50,160 bases of DNA from positions 1 through 50,160 of the forward strand of contig CAMLML010000029.1 of NCBI GenBank assembly GCA_946481095.1, given 5' to 3'. The notes under the pieces were generated by a model that was given only the letters and a program-made list of their open reading frames with translations, was not told the DNA's origin and did no database searches. Shown piece by piece: positions 43,045 to 50,160 of this stretch. Made by a program: the position numbers and the translations under genes. Position 1 is the first letter of the stretch. Each line of letters opens with the position of its first letter. The DNA is from an uncultured Cellvibrio sp. (GTDB taxonomy: Bacteria; Pseudomonadota; Gammaproteobacteria; Pseudomonadales; Cellvibrionaceae).

Positions 43045-43583
43045 TATTTCAGCCTCAATGAAAGGTGTGTAGCCACTCCAAGATTGTTGAAGTGCGGTTC
43101 GAAGCCTGCTTGCGAATATAATTTTACATGTGCAGCACTAACAGGGTTGCAGAGCCATAATTCTTCAGCGCCTATGAGCCTTGCATATGCATCAGCAGCA
43201 AAAAGAACGATGCTCAGTACTTTTCCGCGAATTGGGTTATTAATGGGTGATCGTTCCAGCGCATGAAGTTTTAATATGTATTTTCCTCTGCTAGGAACTC
43301 CGTAGCAGAGTGCTTGCAATTTACCATTTTGATGGAGCGCCAAATCAAATCGTTTAATGCCTGAACTTGAATGGTAATCCATATACATTTTTGACCATTG
43401 CCAGGATGCAATTCGTTTCTCATTTTTCCATTGACTTGCCCAAGAATCAGCTTCCTGAACATCTCGAAAAGTAATCTCTTTAAGCTTTATTCCATAAGCT
43501 TGATATTCGCTTTCAACAAATTCGAAAACTGTATCTCGTAAGTTTTCATAATACTTCACTGTTTCCTTTAAAGATCTGGTCAT
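43044..43583 (-). CDS. GNAT-like acetyltransferase
   Basis: A 179-residue protein. The C-terminal half shows the GNAT pattern: LALHQNGKLQALCYGVPSRGKYILKLHALERSP, a helix KVLSIVLFAADAYARLIGAEELWLCNP, then SAAHVKLYSQAGFEPH, the typical end of the acetyl-CoA fold. The classical Q/RxxGxG/A loop is not clear, so activity is uncertain. It is the first gene of a three-ORF cistron with two micro-proteins. Some GNAT proteins in such settings are toxins (TacT/AtaT type) that modify aminoacyl-tRNA, and the small partners could be antidotes. That is inference. Confidence 0.6.
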   Translation of the reverse strand: MTRSLKETVKYYENLRDTVFEFVESEYQAYGIKLKEITFRDVQEADSWASQWKNEKRIASWQWSKMYMDYHSSSGIKRFDLALHQNGKLQALCYGVPSRGKYILKLHALERSPINNPIRGKVLSIVLFAADAYARLIGAEELWLCNPVSAAHVKLYSQAGFEPHFNNLGVATHLSLRLK

Positions 43584-43783
43584 AATATCTCTGAAAGTTG
43601 AATGCTGTGATTAAAAATTTGGACTTCAGTATTTCAGCGTAAACAATTTATGGCAAGTGGGTATGCATGCTTTAAGTTCTTTGTAAATTAATGCGCCAAA
43701 TTCAATTATTAACCATCCACCAATTCAACAATAATTTAATGATGCTTTGCACGAATTAAATTTTCCTTTATTCGTGAAGCTGG

Positions 43784-43875
43784 ATCCCTGCCGTCGCAGG
43801 GATGACGAGGTGAAATAGGGATGACGAAGTGAAATGAGGATGACGAAGTGAAATAGGGATGATGGTGTGAATTTA
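43784..43875. repeat. REP-like hairpin with four 19-bp tandem copies
   Basis: ATCCCTGC-CGTC-GCAGGGAT hairpin (43784-43803). GGATGACGARGTGAAAT units of exactly 19 bases then start at 43800, 43819, 43838 and 43857, the last degenerate. Same family as the repeats at 16007, 37145 and 48220. It marks the right side of the AT-rich block. Confidence 0.85.
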
Positions 43876-43950
43876 AGAAAAAAATTGGTGTGTCATGAAG
43901 CGGTATTAATTACACGTTCATTCTGATTTTATGCTTACCTTTTTGTGCGT

Positions 43951-43967
43951 ACTTACTAAAAGTAAGT
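43951..43967 (+). promoter_or_regulatory. HxlR/QorR-type operator overlapping the qorB-like promoter
   Basis: ACTTAC-TAAAA-GTAAGT is a perfect 6-bp inverted repeat of the kind bound by HxlR-family redox regulators (YodB/QorR type, TACTT...AAGTA). It covers a TTACTA -35 (43953-43958). A -10 TATGCT (43976-43981) with an extended TG lies 17 bases on. No HxlR gene is in the window. Confidence 0.6.
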
Positions 43968-44035
43968 TTGATTGGTATGCTGTTCCCAACCTGTGCACGG
44001 GCAAGTATTTTCACATTCATTTTATGAGGTTAATC

Positions 44036-44908
44036 ATGATCGCAATTACGGGCGCTACCGGCCAACTGGGTCGTTTGGTCATCGACCAATTACTGAAAAA
44101 AATTCCTCCTGCTCAAGTGGTTGCACTGGTGCGTAATCCATCCAAAGCAGGGGATCTGCAAGCGAAAGGTTTGCAGATTCGTCAGGCGGATTACAACCAG
44201 TCTGATTCTCTGGAAGCAGCGCTGAAAGGTATTGATAAATTGTTACTGATCAGCAGTTCTGAAGTGGGGCAACGTTTGAATCAACACCGCAATGTCATTA
44301 ACGCAGCAACCAAAGTCGGAGTAGGGTTGTTGGTTTACACCAGTATTTTGAATGCAGAGCATTCGATAATGGATCTCGCGGTTGAACACCAGGAAACCGA
44401 GAAATTGATTAAGGCATCAGCTATTCCGTTTGTGTTTTTGCGTAATGGTTGGTACACCGAAAATTACACAGCAGCAATTCCGACTGCGTTGCAATTTAAT
44501 GCGTTGATCGGTAGTGCGGGTGATGGAAAAATTTCACTGGCAGCACGTGCTGATTATGCAGCCGCTGCAGCTGAAGTTTTGGTGCGCGAGAATCAGGCTG
44601 GCAAAATCTATGAACTGGCGGGTGACCGGGGTTATACCCTGGCAGAATTTGCAGCCGAACTTTCTGCACAAACGGGCAAACAAATTCCATACAACAATTT
44701 ACCTGCAGCAGAATATAAAGCCATATTGCAAGGTGCGGGTTTACCCGATTGGCTCGCGCAATTGCTTTCTTCATCCGATGCCAGCGCTGCTAAAGGCTCA
44801 TTGTTTGACGATTCACATCAACTCAGCCAATTAATTGGTCGCGCTACAACTCCGCTGGCTGAATCAATCAAATCAGCATTGGCAGGAGGCGTTGATACTG
44901 CGCATTAA
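44036..44908 (+). CDS. NmrA/SDR-type NAD(P)H:quinone oxidoreductase, QorB-like
   Basis: A 290-residue atypical short-chain reductase. The N-terminal MIAITGATGQLGRLVIDQLL holds the GxxGxxG nucleotide loop. Later hallmarks are RNPSKAGDLQAKGLQIRQADY, LVYTSILNAEHS, FLRNGWYTENYT and ALAGG near the end, as in QorB/NmrA-like quinone reductases. ATG 44036 has GAGG six bases upstream; the ORF open from 43931 overlaps its own promoter and is rejected. The operator upstream points to control by an HxlR-family thiol/quinone sensor. Confidence 0.88.
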   Translation: MIAITGATGQLGRLVIDQLLKKIPPAQVVALVRNPSKAGDLQAKGLQIRQADYNQSDSLEAALKGIDKLLLISSSEVGQRLNQHRNVINAATKVGVGLLVYTSILNAEHSIMDLAVEHQETEKLIKASAIPFVFLRNGWYTENYTAAIPTALQFNALIGSAGDGKISLAARADYAAAAAEVLVRENQAGKIYELAGDRGYTLAEFAAELSAQTGKQIPYNNLPAAEYKAILQGAGLPDWLAQLLSSSDASAAKGSLFDDSHQLSQLIGRATTPLAESIKSALAGGVDTAH

Positions 44909-44925
44909 TTTTATTTTGAATTTCA

Positions 44926-44954
44926 AGCGCCCGATGTTAGTGAAGTCGGGCGCT
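44926..44954 (+). terminator. hairpin after the QorB-like gene
   Basis: AGCGCCCGA and TCGGGCGCT form a 9-bp stem with an 11-base loop, starting 18 bases after the stop. The T run is poor. The following 398 bases up to the TonB receptor hold no gene that I can see. Confidence 0.55.
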
Positions 44955-45022
44955 GGTTATCAATCAGTCTGTTACAAAAAAATCGTTTTCTCTATCACGC
45001 AATAAATGTGTTGATGTCGTTC

Positions 45023-45036
45023 AATCATGCATGATT
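45023..45036. promoter_or_regulatory. 14-bp perfect palindrome upstream of TonB receptor
   Basis: AATCATGCATGATT is a perfect palindrome, 320 bases before the receptor ATG. A second inverted repeat, CACTTATT/AATAAGTG, lies at 45196-45217. Either could be a regulator site, but none is recognised. Confidence 0.3.
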
Positions 45037-45352
45037 ATTTGCGTGTGATGAGTATCTCAATTGGCTTCAGATTACACATCATAATCAAAGAGTCATTGTG
45101 ACTGTTTATTCTGCTATAGCACAATTATTCAAGTTTTGGCGCAGAATTTATTACTGCAATTGACACACAGAATTCCAGTAAGGTAATTTCCGCCGCACTT
45201 ATTTTTTGTAATAAGTGATTGTAATTTTAATCATCTCATCGCGACATCAAAGCAACGATAATTGTTTCGAAAACAAGCAATAGACATTTCGGCAACCTTG
45301 TATGGGTCAATATCGATAATTTAATTATCAATTCATCCTTAAGGTAAAAATA

Positions 45353-48193
45353 ATGACAAACGTAAAATGTGGAAGGTTTGCCAAAAATCTATTGTGGGTA
45401 TCAGTGGCGTCTTTGTGTGGCACATTCAACCTGCCAGTACATGCCCAGGATAAACAAAAAGAAAGTGCAGACGTTGAAGAGTTAATGGTGACAGGTTTTC
45501 GTTCCAGTCTTTTTTCGGCGTTAGGCGAGAAGCGCGCTGAAACAGGAGTGGTGGATGTTATCAAAGCAGAGGATGTTGCGAAATTTCCAGATAACAATCT
45601 TGCTGAATCATTGCAGCGTGTGCCCGGTGTTGCTGTCGCGCGCGACGGTGGTGAAGGGCGCAGCATTTCTGTACGCGGTTTGGGGCCGGATTATACGCGG
45701 GTGCGTTTGAATGGCCTTGAAGCGCAAACCGCTTCCAATGGTTTTGAAGGCATCAATCGCACACGCGGTTTTGATTTTAATGTGTTTGCTTCCGAACTTT
45801 TTAATAGTTTGACAGTGCGTAAAACGCCATCAGCCGAAACGGAAGAGGGATCTTTGGGCGCAACAGTGGATTTACAAACGGCGCAACCTTTTGATAAAAC
45901 CGGCCCGCAATTTACGGTATCAACCAAAATGGGTTACAACGATCTGAGCGAAGAAACAGATCCGCGTTACGCATTGCTCGCTTCGAATACTTTTTTGGAT
46001 GACACACTTGGCGTTCTGTTTTCGATGGCCTATTCCGAATCCAATAAAATCAGTCAGGCAAGTCACAATTTGAATTGGGATCGCATGACGGATAACGGTG
46101 GCTGGTGTGATCCCATGAATGCTGCCGGTGTGTGTTTTGGTGAAATGCCGGTGGGCATTACTTACGACCAATTAAGATCAACCAGCATTTACCATCCGCG
46201 TATTCCCCGCCTTGCGCAATTCAGTGTAATGAATGAACGTTTGGGAATGACAACTTCATTGCAGTGGCGTCCAAGCGAAGAGACAGAAGTTTCTTTGGAT
46301 TTGCTTTATTCAAAACATGAAGGTTTGCGTCAGGAAAGTTTGCTGACACCTATAGGTATTTTTCGCGGCCAATCGCAACAGGGAAAACCGGAAACTATAG
46401 TGCGTGAAGCCGAAGTGCGTGGAAACGATTTGGTTTACGCCAGATTGGATAATGTTGACCTGCGTGCAGAAACCTCTATTTTTGATTTCAATACGGTTTT
46501 CCAACAAGTAGGCGTGACGGTCAAACATGATTTCAGTGATCGCGTGCGTGGTGAATTTAAACTAGGTGCTTCTGATTCTGATTTCGATGAGCCAAGAGAA
46601 ACCACAATACAAGTTGATCGTTTAAATACCGATGGATTTATTTACGACTTCCGCGACAGCATGACTCGTCCACGAATTGTTTGGGGTTTTGATACCAACG
46701 ATCCTGATAATTATTATTTTGGTCCTGCACAACCGGGTTTTGTCAGTGGTTCTACTGGCCCGGAAATTCGATTGCGCCCACAGGGTGTAGAAAATACATT
46801 TGAACAAGCGTCGTTTGATTTGGAGTTCGATGCAACAGATGTGTGGACTTTAAAATCCGGTGTGAATTTGCGTGAATATTCTTTCGATTCCGATTCACTG
46901 CGAATGGCTAACGAGCGTAATGTTCCTTCACTACCCAGCGGCGTGACAGTTGCGGATTTGGTTGTACCTTTTTCCGGCTTCGATGGTTTTGGTGTGCCGG
47001 CTGATACCGCGACTTCCTGGGTGGTACCGAGTGAAGCGGCGTTTATTGATATTTTTGATATTTATAGCAATACCGGCGTTTTTGAATTGCGTCGCGATCT
47101 TGCTTCTGCACGCAGTAATATTTATTCAGTCGATGAAAAAAATACCGCCGCTTATGTGCAGGGTGATTTTAAATCAGAGTTATTAGGTGTTCCTGTGCGT
47201 GGTGATATAGGTGTGCGTTTTGTGCGAACTGAACAGGATGCAGTAGGTTATGCAGAAGCGGGCGTGAATACCCAACAGCTTTTTGTATCGCGCGATTATG
47301 ATGATTGGTTACCTTCAATGAATCTGGTTGCGGATGTCAGAGACGATATTGTATTGCGTGTGTCGGCATCCAGAGTCATGACACGTCCGCCTTTGTCCCA
47401 ATTAACACCGGGTGGTGCGGTGAATGTGTTTGGCGGTACACGTCAGGTGAATCAGGGCAACCCGAATCTTGATCCGATTGAAGCGGATGCTTTTGATGCG
47501 AGTGCTGAATGGTATTTTGCAGAAGGATCGGTAGTGTCTGCCGGTTTCTTTTATAAAGATGTAAAAACTTACATTGCAACTTTACGTACTACTCAAGCAT
47601 TTAATACGCTCGGTATTCCCAATGAAGTATTAAACGGAACCGGTGTGTTGCCAACTGATGATTTTGTTTATTCAAGGCCTGTTAACAGCGATGGCGGTCC
47701 ATTGCGCGGTGTTGAATTAAATCTGCAAACGCCTTTCAGTTTTTTACCAGGTTTTTGGCAAAATTTTGGTTTGCTGGCGAATTACACTCACGTTACGTCT
47801 GATATTACTTACATTGTAAATCCTGCATTACCTGTCGGTGCTGCCGGACGCACAGCCGTTCTGCCTTTAATTAATTTATCTGAAAATACTGCCAACCTGA
47901 CTTTGTATTATGAAGAGGGTGGTTTTCAGGGCAGAGTGTCCGCTTCCTATCGCGATGATTATTTGCGAATTGTTCCGGGTTTAAATGGACAAGATGCCGA
48001 TGGCACAGCCGACAGTATGTACATAGATGCATCCTTCACTTATTCCTTCAACGACCACTATCAAGTTTCGTTTGAAGCGCAAAATTTGGGGGACACTTAC
48101 GAACATCTTTACAACGATACCCGCGCAAAACGCAACGAATACTATCGTAACTTTGGTCGGCAGTATTTTGTTGGATTCCGTTATAGTTATTGA
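45353..48193 (+). CDS. TonB-dependent receptor (carbohydrate-type)
   Basis: A 946-residue outer-membrane receptor. It has a signal peptide (1-31, ending V-H-A-Q), then a TonB-box-like EELMVTGFR. The plug domain includes VIKAEDVAKFPDNNLAESLQRVPGVAVARDGGEGRSISVRGLGPDYTRVRLNG, and a 22-strand barrel ends in aromatic FRYSY. The sequence type is the Xanthomonas/Caulobacter class of sugar-transporting receptors, rather than siderophore receptors. With three pectate lyases in the window, uptake of pectin oligomers is plausible but not shown. AAGG precedes the ATG. Confidence 0.9.
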   Translation: MTNVKCGRFAKNLLWVSVASLCGTFNLPVHAQDKQKESADVEELMVTGFRSSLFSALGEKRAETGVVDVIKAEDVAKFPDNNLAESLQRVPGVAVARDGGEGRSISVRGLGPDYTRVRLNGLEAQTASNGFEGINRTRGFDFNVFASELFNSLTVRKTPSAETEEGSLGATVDLQTAQPFDKTGPQFTVSTKMGYNDLSEETDPRYALLASNTFLDDTLGVLFSMAYSESNKISQASHNLNWDRMTDNGGWCDPMNAAGVCFGEMPVGITYDQLRSTSIYHPRIPRLAQFSVMNERLGMTTSLQWRPSEETEVSLDLLYSKHEGLRQESLLTPIGIFRGQSQQGKPETIVREAEVRGNDLVYARLDNVDLRAETSIFDFNTVFQQVGVTVKHDFSDRVRGEFKLGASDSDFDEPRETTIQVDRLNTDGFIYDFRDSMTRPRIVWGFDTNDPDNYYFGPAQPGFVSGSTGPEIRLRPQGVENTFEQASFDLEFDATDVWTLKSGVNLREYSFDSDSLRMANERNVPSLPSGVTVADLVVPFSGFDGFGVPADTATSWVVPSEAAFIDIFDIYSNTGVFELRRDLASARSNIYSVDEKNTAAYVQGDFKSELLGVPVRGDIGVRFVRTEQDAVGYAEAGVNTQQLFVSRDYDDWLPSMNLVADVRDDIVLRVSASRVMTRPPLSQLTPGGAVNVFGGTRQVNQGNPNLDPIEADAFDASAEWYFAEGSVVSAGFFYKDVKTYIATLRTTQAFNTLGIPNEVLNGTGVLPTDDFVYSRPVNSDGGPLRGVELNLQTPFSFLPGFWQNFGLLANYTHVTSDITYIVNPALPVGAAGRTAVLPLINLSENTANLTLYYEEGGFQGRVSASYRDDYLRIVPGLNGQDADGTADSMYIDASFTYSFNDHYQVSFEAQNLGDTYEHLYNDTRAKRNEYYRNFGRQYFVGFRYSY

Positions 48194-48217
48194 GAGTTTG
48201 GCACGAATCAAAATTAA

Positions 48218-48240
48218 TCGCAGGGATGACGAAGTGAAAC
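48218..48240 (+). repeat. REP fragment
   Basis: CGCAGGGATGACGAAGTGAAAC, the right half of the unit found at 43796-43816, without its left arm. Confidence 0.7.
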
Positions 48241-48290
48241 TAAACAAAAATGAATTTGTGAAAATGTCTCTTATTAATTGATGATTTGAA

Positions 48291-48323
48291 CAAACACAGG
48301 TGTAATGCCTGTGTTTGTTGTTG
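48291..48323 (+). terminator. terminator of the TonB receptor gene
   Basis: CAAACACAGG / TGTAATG / CCTGTGTTTG, a 10-bp stem followed by TTGTTG. It lies about 100 bases after the stop. Confidence 0.65.
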
Positions 48324-48369
48324 CCGAACAGGAGCCGTCAGACCAGCGAAGCTAATCCATCGCAAATAA

Positions 48370-48413
48370 ATTGGCGCAAAAAACATTAATTTGTTAATTG
48401 CGCCAATATTTTT
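48370..48413 (+). terminator. second hairpin with T run ahead of the HDOD gene
   Basis: ATTGGCGCAA (48370-48379) and TTGCGCCAAT (48398-48407) are perfect arms around an 18-base loop, followed by ATTTTTTG. It may be a terminator, or an attenuator in the HDOD gene leader if the promoter lies upstream. Confidence 0.5.
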
Positions 48414-48528
48414 TGTGCTCTTAAAATCTAACGCTCTAATAATAATCAAAACCTGTTTATTTATTCTTAAGCAGCTTTTCCATGCTGCACTAAACTGTGA
48501 TCCAGTTCCGGTTTTTTTGAGGTGGTTC

Positions 48529-49977
48529 ATGGGTTGTATTCGCGGCTATGATGCATGGATGCGAGTATTAACAGATCAGGACTTACTCACATTAAATTCC
48601 GTTGTTAAAGATATTTGCGATCTCAGCAATCAGGATCAGTGCCGTGCAGATGAGTTAACACAAATTATATTGCGCGATGCCAATCTGACTTCAAAAGTGT
48701 TGAAAATTGCTAACTCGGTTCATTACAACCATTCGCATGTGCCGATTAAAACTGTATCTCGCGGTATAGTTTTATTGGGGCTCAATAATCTTAAAAATAT
48801 TGCGTTGGCTTCCTGTCTTGTCGATAGCTTGATCAATGGTAAATATAAAACCATGATTATTGCGTGCCTGGCAAAATCCTTTCATGCGGCAGTGCAAGCA
48901 AGAGCATTAGTGCCGCTGTTAAATTATGAATTGAAAGAGCAGGTGTTTATTGCAGCGCTTTTGCACAATGTAGGTGAGCTTGCGTTATTGGCCACAGAAA
49001 ATGCAGCAGCAGAAGCATTCATTACCGAGCGCAATTTTTTTCCCGAGCGTGAGACGGCTATAGGGATGACGCATCTGGGTACTGATATTCAATTAATTAA
49101 TAAAGGAATTATTGATTCCTGGTCACTAACCGATCTGGTGTTTCCTGTGGGGAGCACAAGCGATCATCCACATGCAATTAATGCGGCAATTAAGTTGGGC
49201 CTGGAAATCAGTAAATACATTCACAAGGGGTTGTCATCACCTGAAATGCAAAAGATTTATGTGCAAGTGGCATCAATCAATCGCATCAGTCAATCGGCAG
49301 CCAAAGCACAAGTTAAAAAAATGGCAGAAGAAGCTTCTGAAATCGCCAGATGTTATGGTGTTTCTGCTCCCGATATTATTGAACCGTCTACCGATCCAGA
49401 AACTCTTATGGAAGAAGAGTTATTGTCGGAAACAAAAAATTACCATACGGCAACACCCGTTCAAGCATCAACCGGTTACGAATTTCAGCAGTATGTTAAT
49501 AAAATGTTAGCTTTGATAATGAATGGTGATGGCATCGCTAAAGTGATGCAGGTTGGAATCACTGCCTTGCACCAAGGGTCAAGTATTGAGCGTGTGTGCA
49601 TCGCGATGATTGACTATCGCTATAAATGCGCAGAGTTTCGCTACACGGCAGGTAAAGAAACACAGGTCTGGCCACAAACCATTCGCATCGAATTGGATAA
49701 ACTCAGCAAAGACGAATTGCTTCATGAGTTTTTACAATTACAAGAATTTATGTGGTTTAAAGTCGATCATAAAAATAAAGAATCTCTGGGTGTGTTAAGC
49801 AAGCTGATTGATAAAGGTGATCTAATGTTAGCGCCACTAAAATTAGACAAGCGCATGTTAGCTTTCATCTATGCCGATGCCGCAGAACAACACTTAACCC
49901 ATCGTCAATTCGAAGAATTCCAGATCATCAGTCATCAATTAAATTTAATGTTAAAAATAAATTCAGGAACGCGTTAG
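48529..49977 (+). CDS. HDOD-domain signalling protein with C-terminal GAF-like region
   Basis: A 482-residue protein. The HDOD domain (about 10-225) begins LTDQDLLTLNSVVKDICDL and contains LRDANLTSKVLKIANSVHYNH, GIVLLGLNNLKNIALAS, and ALLHNVGELALLA. As usual for HDOD it does not keep the full HD catalytic set. The C-terminal ~150 residues (GYEFQQYVNKMLALI... to the end) look like a GAF-type sensor. ATG 48529 has GAGG six bases upstream; the longer frame from 48391 is rejected. HDOD proteins act in two-component and c-di-GMP signalling. Its partner is not visible. Confidence 0.82.
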   Translation: MGCIRGYDAWMRVLTDQDLLTLNSVVKDICDLSNQDQCRADELTQIILRDANLTSKVLKIANSVHYNHSHVPIKTVSRGIVLLGLNNLKNIALASCLVDSLINGKYKTMIIACLAKSFHAAVQARALVPLLNYELKEQVFIAALLHNVGELALLATENAAAEAFITERNFFPERETAIGMTHLGTDIQLINKGIIDSWSLTDLVFPVGSTSDHPHAINAAIKLGLEISKYIHKGLSSPEMQKIYVQVASINRISQSAAKAQVKKMAEEASEIARCYGVSAPDIIEPSTDPETLMEEELLSETKNYHTATPVQASTGYEFQQYVNKMLALIMNGDGIAKVMQVGITALHQGSSIERVCIAMIDYRYKCAEFRYTAGKETQVWPQTIRIELDKLSKDELLHEFLQLQEFMWFKVDHKNKESLGVLSKLIDKGDLMLAPLKLDKRMLAFIYADAAEQHLTHRQFEEFQIISHQLNLMLKINSGTR

Positions 49978-49985
49978 GGGTTAGC

Positions 49986-50160
49986 TCAAATATAATCCTG
50001 ATAAGTGTTTACACGAGAAATAAATCTTTCAGAGAGAGAACTATTTGCGGTATGCAGCTCTTTATGAATGAGCAGAGCTTCCTCCCTATAGCTGATTTTC
50101 TTTTCCCTGGTCCAATAAAAGGGTGGTGCAGAAAGGTTGGTAATTCGATCAGCCAATTTA
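49986..50160 (-). CDS. HD-domain (p)ppGpp hydrolase-like protein, 3' end only
   Basis: Partial gene running off the right edge. The minus strand from 50160 to the TGA at 49986 gives 57 residues: KLADRITNLSAPPFYWTREKK, a basic helix, and the C-terminal FISRVNTYQDYI. The K-L-A-D-R-I-x-N motif and following PP-W-T-E-K resemble the end of bacterial MESH1/SpoT-like HD phosphohydrolases. It is convergent with the HDOD gene, 8 bases away. The start lies outside the window. Confidence 0.6.
   Translation of the reverse strand, partial: KLADRITNLSAPPFYWTREKKISYREEALLIHKELHTANSSLSERFISRVNTYQDYI

Noticed and set aside
43800..43875. CRISPR-like tandem repeat
   Set aside because: Strict 19-base head-to-tail repeats without spacers, same family as the other REP copies.

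Overview
The window looks like a chromosome segment of a free-living, polysaccharide-degrading gammaproteobacterium, most like Cellvibrio or a close relative. This is inferred, not proven. The reasons are secreted pectate lyases with long poly-serine linkers, an EF-P with Arg32 plus its rhamnosyltransferase EarP, a TgpA/DUF58/MoxR operon, a large sugar-type TonB receptor, and many short REP-like repeats. No rRNA, tRNA, CRISPR array, transposase or integrase was found.

Layout. 1-5.6 kb: an exported lipase-like hydrolase, a beta-propeller lipoprotein, and two tandem family-3 pectate lyases with matching leaders and terminators. 5.7-10.4 kb (minus): moxR-DUF58-tgpA plus a coiled-coil membrane protein. 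10.6-14.4 kb (plus): RNA helicase rhlB, a DMT permease, and a REC-REC-GGDEF protein whose GGDEF motif is degenerate. 14.4-21.2 kb (minus): a TPR protein, efp, a REP array, a VOC protein, a four-gene cluster (His-rich membrane protein, KAS III-like enzyme, haem-oxygenase-like oxidase, unknown), then earP. efp and earP are therefore split by an insertion. 21.2-22.6 kb: an RsmB-like methyltransferase. 22.7-24.2 kb: an AT-rich zeta-toxin-like operon. 24.4-33.4 kb (minus): a desaturase, a small membrane protein, an AraC-type regulator, a Ser/Thr kinase with PP2C phosphatase, and an M16C protease.

33.8-37.2 kb holds an orphan Imm11-like immunity gene, a three-part PL1 pectate lyase, and a decayed second copy of the 3' end of the immunity gene, so the lyase sits between short direct repeats. 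37.2-43.6 kb is an AT-rich block with REP sequences near both ends. It carries a trypsin-like protease/exported protein/small protein operon, a large PIN-like coiled-coil two-TM protein, and a GNAT gene followed by two overlapping micro-ORFs. 44.0-50.2 kb returns to housekeeping-like content: a QorB-type reductase behind an HxlR-like operator, a TonB receptor, an HDOD protein, and the end of an HD-domain (p)ppGpp-hydrolase-like gene cut by the window edge.

How parts work together. The three pectate lyases and the TonB receptor suggest pectin breakdown and oligomer uptake. EarP would rhamnosylate EF-P at Arg32. The kinase and phosphatase form a reversible signalling pair. The most likely undescribed systems are the KAS III/oxidase cluster inserted between earP and efp, and the AT-rich island at 37-43.6 kb, which has the make-up of a defence or conflict island.
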